NCBI GenBank assembly: GCA_965212135.1
Contig: OZ243044.1
Span: 930,001-994,000, forward strand
Direction of reading: 5' to 3'
Length of the DNA stretch: 64,000 nt
DNA from: Bin75 sp965212135
GTDB taxonomy: Bacteria > Nitrospirota > Nitrospiria > Nitrospirales > UBA8639
Within the stretch, counting starts at the first letter, position 1, and each line of letters opens with the position of its first letter. Shown here piece after piece: positions 25,203 through 34,056 of the stretch. The position numbers and the translations under genes were made by a program. A model generated the notes under the pieces. That model made no database searches. It was not told the DNA's origin and was given only the letters and a program-made list of their open reading frames with translations.

Positions 25203-26510
25203 CTAAGGAGACCCCGACGGTTGCCCCGGTTGCTTGAGGGCTTTCTGCAACTTCATGAGCCGGGATTCGTGTTCATCAACCTTGCCGGCCACGGAATCCA
25301 ACGCCTTCCGCATGTTGACTGCCGCCTGGTTGAGTGCTTGAACATGTTGAGCCAAGTCCTTCAAGTGTTCAAAGTTTTTCGACATTGATGCCGCCATGGA
25401 TGCCAACGTCGGTTGCACTTCTTTCTCCAAATACCCCCGGAGAGCCTTCGTATCGGCATCCAGCTTGGCGGCCAACGCCGCGGACCGGCTCCGGATTTGA
25501 TTCACCCGCTCCGTCGTGTGTACTTCGTCCTCGCTTTGGCGGTCCAGCTTGGCGCCGATCCGCTCCCCCATCGTCTTTAACGCATCGCGGAGTTGCGCTA
25601 AAGACCTGGTCGCCTCTTCCATGCTGTTGCCGTAGTGAACGTCGGTCTGCCGCAACGCCGCGAGTTCATCCTTCAGACTGGCGCCGACCTTGAACAGGCG
25701 GGCGGCTTGAGCTTCAATGGCAATGCCCTGAGTCTCAATGGCGTCACTGAGCGTACGATTGCTCTTATGCAGTGCCATGGTGATGTCTTCAATCGTCTTT
25801 TTGACCTCGTCGGCCAAATAATTTCTCAACGCCTCGGTATTTTTTTGCAGGAAGGCTTGTTGCTGTTCTTGTTGCGCGTCCAAGGCCTGCCGCATGCCGG
25901 TCTCGGTGTTCGTGGCACGATTCCGTTCCTGATCCAACTCTTGCGCCAACCGCTCATCAGCCTGTTCCAGGTCTTCCATGGCCGTCTTAAACTGACCCAG
26001 CGAGTCTTGAAATTCGGCAAACCGACCATGAACGCTTTGGGACTGCCGATCCAGGGCCTCATCAATGTTTTTGCCCAGCGTGGCGATCCGTGTTGCCGAT
26101 TCCTCGCCCTGGCGTTCCAGACGATCCTCCAGCCGGTCCGTGAGCGCGACGACTTCTTTCGCAAGAACCTCGACCTTCTGGTTCAATTGGTGTGCTTCCG
26201 TGTCCAATGCGCCGCGTAATCGGGGCAGGTTCTCCTCTCGCAGATTCCGCAACTCACTTCTTATCTGGGCGCGCACGTTCACCATGTCATCCATTTTGGC
26301 ATCAAACGCTTCTTGCATTTTGACCAAGTCGGCCTGTTGGGCGACACAGGCGGTGACGCTCAACGCCAGCCACGTCAGCAAGACTCCTCGCAACACGTTC
26401 CAGGCACAACCGGCATCTCGTGTCGCGGCTCGTTCCGTCAACGAAGCAGCACGCTCCCGGCACATGGTTTTCTCGGCCTCCTCGTCGCCGTTCAACATTT
26501 CTTCCATCAT
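25203..26510 (-). CDS. Long coiled-coil lipoprotein upstream of mutL
   Basis: From the ATG at 26510, which has AGAGGGAC directly upstream, the product is 435 residues. After about 35 charged residues comes a hydrophobic stretch ending in ALSVTAC, which looks like a lipobox, so the protein is probably a lipoprotein; a later ATG at 26465 would give a more normal signal peptide. The rest is almost all heptad-like coiled coil, rich in Gln, Glu, Lys and Arg (for example LTDRLEDRLERQGEESATRI and LAQELDQERNRATNTETGM). It lies between tolB and mutL on the same strand. It may be a periplasmic spacer or envelope-spanning rod; no family named. Confidence 0.75.
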   Translation of the reverse strand: MMEEMLNGDEEAEKTMCRERAASLTERAATRDAGCAWNVLRGVLLTWLALSVTACVAQQADLVKMQEAFDAKMDDMVNVRAQIRSELRNLREENLPRLRGALDTEAHQLNQKVEVLAKEVVALTDRLEDRLERQGEESATRIATLGKNIDEALDRQSQSVHGRFAEFQDSLGQFKTAMEDLEQADERLAQELDQERNRATNTETGMRQALDAQQEQQQAFLQKNTEALRNYLADEVKKTIEDITMALHKSNRTLSDAIETQGIAIEAQAARLFKVGASLKDELAALRQTDVHYGNSMEEATRSLAQLRDALKTMGERIGAKLDRQSEDEVHTTERVNQIRSRSAALAAKLDADTKALRGYLEKEVQPTLASMAASMSKNFEHLKDLAQHVQALNQAAVNMRKALDSVAGKVDEHESRLMKLQKALKQPGQPSGSP

Positions 26511-26643
26511 GTCCCTCTTGTCTGTCCCCACGCAAAAAAAACTGGCCCACGCGCGGCAGCGGCGCATCGGGGCGTCGGTGTGCGCCACGCGCGAGAGTTC
26601 GCCGGCGGCATATTTGGCCTCACCGGCACGGCGCGACACGGTT

Positions 26644-27999
26644 TCACAACGGCGACCAGGCGGGGGCACTGTGGCGTCTCCTTCCCTTCGTCAACTGCTC
26701 CAACCCCGTGCCATCAAAATGAATCATGTAAATGTGACTCTGCCCGCCTCGTGCCGAACTAAAGACGATGTGACGGCCATCCGGAGCCCACGAAGGAGAA
26801 TCGTCAATGGCCCGCGCACGGTCACCGCCGGAACCGTTGGTGACTTGAAAACGCCGTTGTCCGTCCGGAGAAATGCGGCACAGCCTGAACCCGGTTTTGC
26901 GCATCTGACAAACATAGGCAATCCAATCCCCCCGCGGAGACCAGGCCGGTGCGGCATTGTAATTCCCGTCAAAGGTCAACCGACGGACGTTTGAGCCATT
27001 GGCGCTCATGATGTAAATTTGAGGCCCGCCGCCGCGGTCGGACGTAAAGGCCAGTTCTTGTCCATTGGGAGCCCACGTGGGGGATAAATCCGCACTGTCA
27101 TCAAACGTCAATTGCGTTTTCTCGTTCGTCTGCACGTTCATCGTAAAGATATCGGAATTCCCCTCACGGGCGGAGGCATACGCAATCAGGTGGCCGTCGG
27201 GGGAAAACGCCGGGGTCATATTCAAAATTTCAGGAGGCACCAGGACTTGTTTGGCCCCCGAGGCCAGATGCAACTGCACAATTTCCTGATTGTTGTGGCG
27301 ATAGGCCGTATACACCACGGAACGCTGGTCGGGCAACCAGGTCGGCATGAGCGTCAGATTGCGAGCCGTTGCGAGACGCCTGGGGCCAAAACCGTCATAA
27401 TCCATCACGTACAAATTTCTCACGCCGGTCTCATGTTCGGCAAGATAGACGATCTGGGTCTGAGCCATGCCGGGCTCCCCCGTATAATGCGCGACCAATT
27501 CGTCAGCCCACCGATGCACCATGAACCGCAGCAGCCTCATGGTCGGCGGGTTGCCCTTATACCGTCTGCCCACCGCGAAATCGTTCTTTCCGCCATCATG
27601 GGCGCAAACCTCCATGGTCAACTTTCCATTGTCCAGGCCAATGCCGCCCCAGGTGACGACCGCGGCCTCGCCGGCCATGGCCTTCGTCGCAGGCACCGCG
27701 CCACGGCACTGCGCTTGCGAAAAATTCAACGATTCCGTTGACTGTTCCATGACCTCAAACAGATGGGTGCGCTTCAAATCCGCCTTGAGCACGTCGGCCA
27801 TTAACGCGCCCATTTGAGCGGCAGACGGCTCCTGCGGGTCTCCATTCCCGAAGCCTATGACCCGGATTGGAATTTTTTGACCCTCCGACCGGGTCGTTTC
27901 CAACAACACGTCGGCGGCCCGTGCGTCCGCCAATGAACACAGGCCAAGGACACAAGAGCAGAGAAGCCAGACGAATTGCCGGGGGGTCTTCTTCATCAT
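26644..27999 (-). CDS. tolB: Tol-Pal system beta-propeller protein TolB
   Basis: Periplasmic TolB links Pal to the TolQRA motor. The 451-residue product has a signal peptide (QFVWLLCSCVLGLCSLADARA), an N-terminal domain (residues about 30-170, with GFGNGDPQEPS and KRTHLFEVME), and a propeller of repeated blades with the marks PTWLPDQRSVVYTAY, PAFSPDGHLIAYAS, PTWAPNGQELAFTSDRGG, PAWSPRGDWIAYV and PSWAPDGRHIVFSSARGG. It overlaps the tolA-like stop as TGATG. A Pal gene is not seen in the window. Confidence 0.93.
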   Translation of the reverse strand: MMKKTPRQFVWLLCSCVLGLCSLADARAADVLLETTRSEGQKIPIRVIGFGNGDPQEPSAAQMGALMADVLKADLKRTHLFEVMEQSTESLNFSQAQCRGAVPATKAMAGEAAVVTWGGIGLDNGKLTMEVCAHDGGKNDFAVGRRYKGNPPTMRLLRFMVHRWADELVAHYTGEPGMAQTQIVYLAEHETGVRNLYVMDYDGFGPRRLATARNLTLMPTWLPDQRSVVYTAYRHNNQEIVQLHLASGAKQVLVPPEILNMTPAFSPDGHLIAYASAREGNSDIFTMNVQTNEKTQLTFDDSADLSPTWAPNGQELAFTSDRGGGPQIYIMSANGSNVRRLTFDGNYNAAPAWSPRGDWIAYVCQMRKTGFRLCRISPDGQRRFQVTNGSGGDRARAIDDSPSWAPDGRHIVFSSARGGQSHIYMIHFDGTGLEQLTKGRRRHSAPAWSPL

Positions 28000-29084
28000 C
28001 AATCCGGTTTGAAGCTGAAGGTAAAACTGATATCGAGAGAGGATTCCGTGATCGTCGGGGGAAAGGGCGGGAAGGGACTGGCCGCGTTCACCGCGCGTCG
28101 CGCGATGGCGTCATACTCGGAATGTCCCGACGATTGCGCGACGCGCAGTTGCTTCACCAGGCCGGTTCGTTCCAAGCGGAACGCCAGAACCGCTTGACGC
28201 GGATGACTGTCCAGAGTGATCGGAATGATCCATTGCCCACGAATCCTGCTCGTGAGCTGACCCCAATACTTCTGGCCGGTTTCAGAACCAACCCCGTCCA
28301 GACTGGCCAGGATTGACGGAGCGTCGCTTCCCGTTTCGCCGGCAACAGCGTGGCGGGATCCCGATGCCGGCAATGCGGGAATGCGGAGGTTGGCGGTTAT
28401 TCGCTTACGCCCGTCCCGTTCAGGCTTCGACGAAACCGCGGGAGTGGGTGAGGGCGACGGAGTCGGGACTGTCCCAACGGGCGCCTTGGCTAACGGCGGC
28501 GGAGCGGGCGCGGCAATGTTTGCCTGTGACCGCAACTCCCGAACCTTGCGTGCTGTGTTGCGGGGCAACGGCTCGGGAACCCGTGGCGCCGACGCTGATG
28601 CCGTTTGGGCCGGCGGAGGCTTCTTGTGGTCGGGGATTCGGACAGAGTCAATTATCCGCGTCAACGCCGCCGCGGTCGGGCTTTCTTCCGTTGCGCGTTC
28701 TACGGGCGGCTCCTGATTGTGAAAAAGCGGTTCCACGGCGGCCAGGCGAGGCGCCTCAAGGGGTATGGTGGTCTGTCGCGAGGCGTGGCCGAAAGGCGGC
28801 TCGTACTGTTTGGGCAAGGCAAGGGCCCCAACAATCTGCTTTAGCGTTTGAGCCGGAGGGGCGGCGCGTGGAGCCTGGCGGCCAGGAAGCGTGACGAGCG
28901 CGACATGGTAAGACGCGAAAGGCTGTTCAATGGATGGAAACACGCGCAGACTCATGACCGCGAGGCACGCAACCACGTGAATGGCGAACGAACCGGCAAA
29001 GGACCACGCGGGCCGCGGAGCACCCGGCTCGGCAACGCCCGATGCATGAAACGACAGAAGATTGAAAGACGCCGTCTGCGACAT
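27999..29084 (-). CDS. tolA: TolA/TonB-like envelope-spanning energy transducer
   Basis: The 361-residue product has one membrane helix near residues 28-48 (SFAGSFAIHVVACLAVM), a long Pro/Ala-rich region (about 70-245), and a C-terminal domain with KYWGQLTSRIRGQWIIP, AVLAFRLERTGLVKQLRVAQSSGHSEYDAIARRAV, and PFPPFPPT. The C-terminal domain has the TonB/TolA fold. Its place between tolR and tolB is that of tolA, so I name it so. It starts 14 bases after the tolR stop. The Pro-rich spacer is unlike the Ala/Lys helix of enterobacterial TolA. Confidence 0.85.
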   Translation of the reverse strand: MSQTASFNLLSFHASGVAEPGAPRPAWSFAGSFAIHVVACLAVMSLRVFPSIEQPFASYHVALVTLPGRQAPRAAPPAQTLKQIVGALALPKQYEPPFGHASRQTTIPLEAPRLAAVEPLFHNQEPPVERATEESPTAAALTRIIDSVRIPDHKKPPPAQTASASAPRVPEPLPRNTARKVRELRSQANIAAPAPPPLAKAPVGTVPTPSPSPTPAVSSKPERDGRKRITANLRIPALPASGSRHAVAGETGSDAPSILASLDGVGSETGQKYWGQLTSRIRGQWIIPITLDSHPRQAVLAFRLERTGLVKQLRVAQSSGHSEYDAIARRAVNAASPFPPFPPTITESSLDISFTFSFKPD

Positions 29085-29098
29085 CGCGGCCTTCCACG

Positions 29099-29536
29099 TT
29101 ACTGAACGGCAAGGGTCTCTTCTTCAACCACCGTCCCGTTGCCGGGATTCGTGATCATGCCCAACCGTTCAATCCCCGCCATTTTGACTTCATCCATGAC
29201 CTGGACAATCCGCCCGTAGGGAACCCGCCGGTCGGCTCGAAGATACACGGACACCGCCGGATTCAGGGCTGCGGCCTGCCGCAACCGTTTCCGCAAATGG
29301 AGCGACGTCACGCGATCCTTGCCAAGAGAAAGGCGTTCGTCGGGGTCAATCGTGATAACAAGGCGCTCGTCCGGATCAATCGTATTCGCGTGCGAACGCG
29401 GAAGCGCAATATCAATCCCCCGATGCAACATCGGAGCCGTGACCATAAAGATCACCAACAACACCAGCACAACGTCAACGAGAGGCACCACGTTGATTTC
29501 TGAAAGAAACCGACCGTGACGGGGTTCAACAATCAC
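29099..29536 (-). CDS. tolR: TolR/ExbD-family proton channel protein with an internal duplication
   Basis: Partner of TolQ in the Tol motor. The 145-residue product has a short cytoplasmic tail, then INVVPLVDVVLVLLVIFMVT with the proton-carrying Asp, and a periplasmic domain ending PYGRIVQVMDEVKMAGIERLGMIT. Residues TIDPDERL occur twice, separated by VI; at DNA level these are two 24-bp copies with three differences, a local duplication in the first beta-strands of the periplasmic domain that I do not know from other TolR proteins. The GTG start overlaps the tolQ stop as GTGA. Confidence 0.9.
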   Translation of the reverse strand: MIVEPRHGRFLSEINVVPLVDVVLVLLVIFMVTAPMLHRGIDIALPRSHANTIDPDERLVITIDPDERLSLGKDRVTSLHLRKRLRQAAALNPAVSVYLRADRRVPYGRIVQVMDEVKMAGIERLGMITNPGNGTVVEEETLAVQ

Positions 29537-30228
29537 CGGCTGCTTGCAGCCTTTTTTCGGTCAGCGGCTGTCCTTTCAAGGGCATTCAGGAGTTCCACGC
29601 TAAAGGCTTCCACGCCAAACACGGTTTTTCGAATTTTGGCAAGATACGCATTATACCCGATGACGGCGGGAATCGCCGCAAACAGTCCGGCGGCCGTTGC
29701 CAGAAGCGCCTCCGAAACACCGGGAGCCACCGCGGCGATACTGGCCGTGCCTTCCATGCCGATTGTTTGAAAGGCGTTAATCACGCCAACGACGGTTCCC
29801 AATAACCCAATGAAGGGAGTAATCGTTCCCGTGGTGGCCAGGAAGGGCAGATACGCCTCCTGCCGGGCAATCTGACTTTGCACAAGCGCGTGTGAGACTT
29901 TTTCTAAATACTGCCGGTCCGGCCAATGCCTCGCCCGTGTACCGCCACTCACGCGGCTGACAAGCCCGAGCAAGACCGAACCGCTCGGGCTGCAGGGCAG
30001 GGTTGCGGCCAAGTTGCGCAACGCTTCCAGATCACTTTCGCCGCACGTTGCCCGCTCCTGATAGGTCTCCAGAAATTGTCGCTCTTCTCGTTTGATCAGG
30101 CGAAACAATCGCCATTTATGCAGGATGATGCCCCACGAAAAGACGGAAAATCCAAGCAGGATCGCTAAAACGGTGAGGGAGACGAACCCCAGAGAATCAA
30201 GGAGCTGCAGAGGGTCGCGCGCAAACAT
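29533..30228 (-). CDS. tolQ: TolQ/ExbB-family proton channel protein
   Basis: First gene of the tolQ-tolR-tolA-tolB set. The 231-residue product from the ATG at 30228 has a helix near residues 17-37 and the two conserved channel helices in FLATTGTITPFIGLLGTVVGVI and APGVSEALLATAAGLFAAIPAV. Sequence and order fit TolQ. It is distinct from the ExbB at 5912, so the organism has at least two such motors. A longer frame from a TTG at 30249 is possible but no ribosome site supports it. Confidence 0.9.
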   Translation of the reverse strand: MFARDPLQLLDSLGFVSLTVLAILLGFSVFSWGIILHKWRLFRLIKREERQFLETYQERATCGESDLEALRNLAATLPCSPSGSVLLGLVSRVSGGTRARHWPDRQYLEKVSHALVQSQIARQEAYLPFLATTGTITPFIGLLGTVVGVINAFQTIGMEGTASIAAVAPGVSEALLATAAGLFAAIPAVIGYNAYLAKIRKTVFGVEAFSVELLNALERTAADRKKAASSR

Positions 30229-30313
30229 AAAGAAGGCGTCAGTCCGCAATATCCAACAATGAAAATTCGGTGGCTACGTGAAAGCGCAAAATGGCTAAGG
30301 CTGACGACGGTAA

Positions 30314-30391
30314 TGGCGGGGCCGACGGGATTTGAACCCGCGACCTCCAGATTGACAATCTGGCGTCCTAACCTGGCTGAACGACGGCCCC
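30314..30391 (-). tRNA. tRNA-Asp (anticodon GTC)
   Basis: 78 nt with CCA encoded. Acceptor GGGGCCG pairs with CGGCCCC, discriminator G; anticodon arm CCAGA, loop TTGTCAA, TCTGG, anticodon GTC. It lies 85 bases before tolQ on the same strand. Confidence 0.97.
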
Positions 30392-30494
30392 TTCCATAAC
30401 CCTGCGACGTCGCACTGACCGCCCCGCATAGACCCCGGATCCTTCGGGTGTCCCGTTCGACCTGCTCAATCGCATCATGACGGTACGACACATA

Positions 30495-30570
30495 TGGTAG
30501 GCGGAACAGGGCTCGAACCTGCGACCTCTGCCTTGTAAGGGCAACGCTCTCCCCGCTGAGCTATCCGCCC
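30495..30570 (-). tRNA. tRNA-Val (anticodon TAC)
   Basis: 76 nt with CCA encoded. Acceptor GGGCGGA pairs with TCCGCCT with a G-U pair at the first position; the anticodon loop CTTACAA gives TAC. It is 103 bases upstream of tRNA-Asp, likely one transcript. The 264 bases to the right, up to 30834, hold nothing I can call. Confidence 0.97.
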
Positions 30571-30834
30571 ATGCAGTCAGCAATTCAGAAGTTTTTTATT
30601 ATAGCAACCGGAGACCCCGTGTCAACCTGAAGAACCGGACAGGGACCTTTACCACGTTACCACGCCGGCGCGCGCACCGAGAACCGGCTTACAGGAAATG
30701 AAGGCGTCACGATTGCCCGCGGACACCGCCATGCGCGGTCTCTTCGTGATTTGACAAGGATGCGCCAATGCGGTAGAGGCCTAGGGCTTACGTCAGACCA
30801 TCATGCCTCGTTGCGTGAACGCTGAGATCGGACT

Positions 30835-31620
30835 TTGAGTTACAGAATCAGACAAATCGGCAAACAGGGTTTCGCTGAAAACCTTGTATGGCTGTCCAGA
30901 AGCGAACGGGTGTGGCTGTTCGCCGAACGACATCGTGGGGCGGTGATGGCCGGCCTGATGGTCGCGGGCCTGGGTGCGATCGTTCTCGGAGCCATGCTCT
31001 GGGCGCACTACCAGGGTGAACAGGATGCGTCAGCCCTTGCGCATCAAGCGGCCCGGGCCTACGTTGAACGAACCGGTGATGACGGCCAGACCGCAAACGA
31101 GACGCTGGAAACCGCCGCGCGTCTGTACAGGCAAATCCTCGAAGAATTTCCCCGGACCAACAGCGCCCAATTGGCCTGGTATTTTCTTGGGAATGTCCTG
31201 ACCGAACAACGTGACCAAGCCGGGGCCGTTGACGCCTATCAACAGTTCATCAACCAGGCGGGAGTCCATCCCGTTTTACTCGGCCTAGGCTACCAGCGGC
31301 TTGGGGCCGCCCACATGGCGAATGGCGAGCACGAGAAGGGAGTCCACGCCTACACGCAAGCGCTGGGCATACCGGACGCGCTCAACAAAGACCAGGTACT
31401 TTTCGAACTTGCAAAGTTTGAGGAACATGAAAACCGCAAAGACCAGGCACGAACCCATTACCGGCAATTATTGAGTGAACACCCGAACTCACCCTTTGCG
31501 AGTGAAGCCGCCCTGCAAGTCAAGAGCCTTGAGCCGCCGGTTGAGGAGTCCGAGAAAACGGCCCGTGAGGCCGAACCCGCACAAGAAGAGATACAGGATG
31601 GGAACACAAACGAACCATAA
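30835..31620 (+). CDS. Membrane-anchored TPR protein (YfgM/BamD-like type)
   Basis: The 261-residue product has an N-terminal cytoplasmic segment, one membrane helix (about residues 37-57, VMAGLMVAGLGAIVLGAMLW) and a periplasmic TPR domain (LYRQILEEFPRTNSAQLAWYFLGNVL, AVDAYQQFINQ, GYQRLGAAHMANGEHEKGVHAYTQAL, ARTHYRQLLSEHPNSPFASEA). The layout resembles YfgM-like ancillary proteins and the FPxS motif resembles outer-membrane assembly TPR proteins. The TTG start has only a weak ribosome site; no ATG precedes the membrane helix, so a GTG or the TTG must be used. It ends 26 bases from mltD, tail to tail. Confidence 0.7.
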   Translation: MSYRIRQIGKQGFAENLVWLSRSERVWLFAERHRGAVMAGLMVAGLGAIVLGAMLWAHYQGEQDASALAHQAARAYVERTGDDGQTANETLETAARLYRQILEEFPRTNSAQLAWYFLGNVLTEQRDQAGAVDAYQQFINQAGVHPVLLGLGYQRLGAAHMANGEHEKGVHAYTQALGIPDALNKDQVLFELAKFEEHENRKDQARTHYRQLLSEHPNSPFASEAALQVKSLEPPVEESEKTAREAEPAQEEIQDGNTNEP

Positions 31621-31646
31621 CGGGGCAGAGGCCGGAGGGGGAGCAA

Positions 31647-32978
31647 TCAGGGGGCGAGCCGCAACCGCTGACTCACTCGAATCATACTGCTTCGTAAATT
31701 ATTCAACGCCTTCAGGTCCCGCACCGACACCCCAAACCGTTGCGCGATACTCCAGAGACTGTCACCGCGCCGCACACGGTACCACCTCACGGCGTCTCCG
31801 CTCTCCGGGATTTCTTCCCTGACGCGCAACCGTTGACCGACACGTATTAAACTGCCCGACAGACCATTGAGGCTCTTGACGTTCCTGACGCTCGTCCTGA
31901 AGCGATGGGCAATCACCGACAAACTATCTCCCGGACGAACGTGGTACCACGTGATGGCCGGCGGCGGTTGCACCCACTCTTCAATGCGGGACGCCACCCG
32001 CTCCACGTGACGTCCCATGCCCACGGGAACCTTTAAATAATATCCCTCTTTATCCGGCGGGACGATGCTGCGACGGAGTTCGGGATTTAACCGGCGAAGC
32101 TCTTCAAAAACAATGCGCGTCTCTTTGGAAACGGACCGCAAATGAACGGGTTTGCCGATGTGAATTTCCTCGTATTGATGAATCCCTTCCGCCTTGGCGT
32201 GAAAACCAAACCGCGCGGGATCCGTCGCGATCATCGTGAGCGCCATGAATTTGGGAACGTAGTGCCGTGTCTCCCGACGAATGAAACGGGTCTGCGCGAT
32301 TTTCCAGAAATTCCTGGTGCCGGATTTTTGAATCGCCCGGCTGATCTTCCCCGCACCGGCATTATAGGCGGCCATCGCCAGCGGCCACGAGCCGAACTGA
32401 TCATAGAGGTCTCGCAAGTGTCTGGCCGCCGCGACCGTTGACTTCATCGGGTCGCGCCGCTCATCCACGTACCAGTTGACTTTCAACCCGTACATCCTGC
32501 CCGTGCTTCGGATAAATTGCCAGGGACCCGACGCTCTCGCCCGTGAATAGGCCCTTGGCTGAAAACCGCTTTCGACCAACGACAGGTAAATTAATTCCTG
32601 CGGCAGGCTCAACTCGGCAAAAATCCGTTCAACCAACGGTTGGTATTGGTAAAATCTATCCAACCATTCCTGGACCCGGTCGGGAATCTCGGTTTGAAAA
32701 TACAGAATTTTGCGTTTGACGGCGGGATTGACGACAACGGGAATCGTGCCATACAACGGCACGGCCGCAACGGCCCCTTGCTCAACGGGAAAATACGCAA
32801 GACCTGCGTGGTTCGTCGAGCGGCCCGGATCAGGCAAAACGACCGCCTTCATAGGTTGCGGGATGGTGGCGGCCTCAACGTCTCCGGCCATCAAACCAGG
32901 CCCGGACAGACAAAACGCGAGCGTGGCCATGACGGGCGCCACATGAAAATTTCCTTCTAACGTGCTTATTTTAATCAT
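31647..32978 (-). CDS. mltD: Membrane-bound lytic murein transglycosylase D with two LysM domains
   Basis: Cuts glycan strands of peptidoglycan without water, giving 1,6-anhydro ends. The 443-residue product has an N-terminal hydrophobic region, then a family 1 SLT domain with the catalytic Glu in LSLVESGFQPRAYSRARA and SGPWQFIRSTGRMYGL, NWYVDERRDPMKST and AMAAYNAGAGKISRAI. Two LysM domains follow: WYHVRPGDSLSVIAHRFRTS and WYRVRRGDSLWSIAQRFGVS, which bind the wall. This is the standard MltD layout. No lipobox Cys is seen near the end of the signal region, so it may be anchored differently. Confidence 0.93.
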   Translation of the reverse strand: MIKISTLEGNFHVAPVMATLAFCLSGPGLMAGDVEAATIPQPMKAVVLPDPGRSTNHAGLAYFPVEQGAVAAVPLYGTIPVVVNPAVKRKILYFQTEIPDRVQEWLDRFYQYQPLVERIFAELSLPQELIYLSLVESGFQPRAYSRARASGPWQFIRSTGRMYGLKVNWYVDERRDPMKSTVAAARHLRDLYDQFGSWPLAMAAYNAGAGKISRAIQKSGTRNFWKIAQTRFIRRETRHYVPKFMALTMIATDPARFGFHAKAEGIHQYEEIHIGKPVHLRSVSKETRIVFEELRRLNPELRRSIVPPDKEGYYLKVPVGMGRHVERVASRIEEWVQPPPAITWYHVRPGDSLSVIAHRFRTSVRNVKSLNGLSGSLIRVGQRLRVREEIPESGDAVRWYRVRRGDSLWSIAQRFGVSVRDLKALNNLRSSMIRVSQRLRLAP

Positions 32979-33109
32979 ATTTTCCGCGGTTCCTTCCTGC
33001 TTAAACTCGGCAGACTAACGACAACATACGCTTGTGTCAAGCAAGAAATTACGTAGATGGCCCGACAGGAACGAGAACGGCGCAAGACAGAGAACGGCAA
33101 AAGTTGATG

Positions 33110-33967
33110 CTACGGTGTCGGAAGAGCGGCGGCACATCGGAACCCGGTCGAATGATTCCGGTCGAGCGGCACACTGGCCACCCGGGTAAAAATTCTCACT
33201 TGCGGGGTTTCCACGTGCCAGCCGGAACTGCGAATAACCCGGCGGGTTCCGGTTGCAGGCCCCACGGGATTACAGCATGGACTTCTGGAGTAATAATCCG
33301 CGTCATACCAGTCGGCGACCCACTCCCAGACGTTACCGGCCATGTCATAGGCCCCGTAGGGGCTTTTGCCTTTTTCATACATCCCAACCGGCGCGAAGGT
33401 CGTGGCGCCCTGCCAGCTCCGGTTGAAATTCAGATGCTGACGGGTCGGCTCCACGTTTCCCCACGGAAACCGCCGCTCATCGGCGCCTCGCGCGGCCTTC
33501 TCCCATTCGGCTTCGGTTGGCAACCGCTTGCCCGCCCATTGACAATAGGCGCGCGCGTCAAACCAGTCCACGTTGACCACGGGCAAGGATGCAAGCGACG
33601 CCGGCAACGCGCCCCCCGGCCACACGTTTTTCGACGGGTCTGTCCTGTGCGACGGCCCGCGATGTCCCGTCGCGCGCATAAACCGTTCGTACAGACCCGT
33701 CGTGACTTCATACGTGTCAATATAATACGCATCCAGTTCAACTTTGTGATTGGGATATTCATCAATCCCCCCATCCCGTGCGCCTTGGGGAACGCCCATC
33801 AAAAACGGCCCGGCGGGAACCAACACCATGCGCGCGCCATCCCGGCCGGCCATTTCAGGCGCCGGAGCCGCATGCGCAGACTCCGGGCCCGGCCACAATC
33901 CCTGACGACACTCCGCGCCGATCAAACAACCTATGGCGATCACCAGCGTCCCCGCAATCGTTCTCAT
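33110..33967 (-). CDS. SUMF1/formylglycine-type protein, secreted
   Basis: The 285-residue product has a signal peptide (TIAGTLVIAIGCLIGAEC) and one SUMF1 domain: MVLVPAGPFLMGVPQG, VELDAYYIDTYEVTTGLYERFM, PVVNVDWFDARAYCQWAGKRLPTEAEWEKAARG, YDMAGNVWEWVADWY and GFRCA. In the family this fold makes formylglycine in sulfatases or binds other ligands. No sulfatase gene is nearby, so its role is open. The Cys-rich stretch SPCCNPVG is in the region where some members place active-site Cys. The ATG has GGAGAG upstream. A Cys at the end of the signal peptide might be a lipid site. Confidence 0.85.
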   Translation of the reverse strand: MRTIAGTLVIAIGCLIGAECRQGLWPGPESAHAAPAPEMAGRDGARMVLVPAGPFLMGVPQGARDGGIDEYPNHKVELDAYYIDTYEVTTGLYERFMRATGHRGPSHRTDPSKNVWPGGALPASLASLPVVNVDWFDARAYCQWAGKRLPTEAEWEKAARGADERRFPWGNVEPTRQHLNFNRSWQGATTFAPVGMYEKGKSPYGAYDMAGNVWEWVADWYDADYYSRSPCCNPVGPATGTRRVIRSSGWHVETPQVRIFTRVASVPLDRNHSTGFRCAAALPTP

Positions 33968-34056
33968 CGGTCTCTCCGCCGCCGCGCGTGATTGTGCGTC
34001 GCACCGCTCCCTGTGCCCGGCCAGCCCGCACGCCGGGCGATGCGCGCACGGGGCGG

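Noticed and set aside
33032..33991. Plus-strand open frame of 319 codons
   Set aside because: It is antisense to the SUMF1-type gene, whose family motifs are clear.
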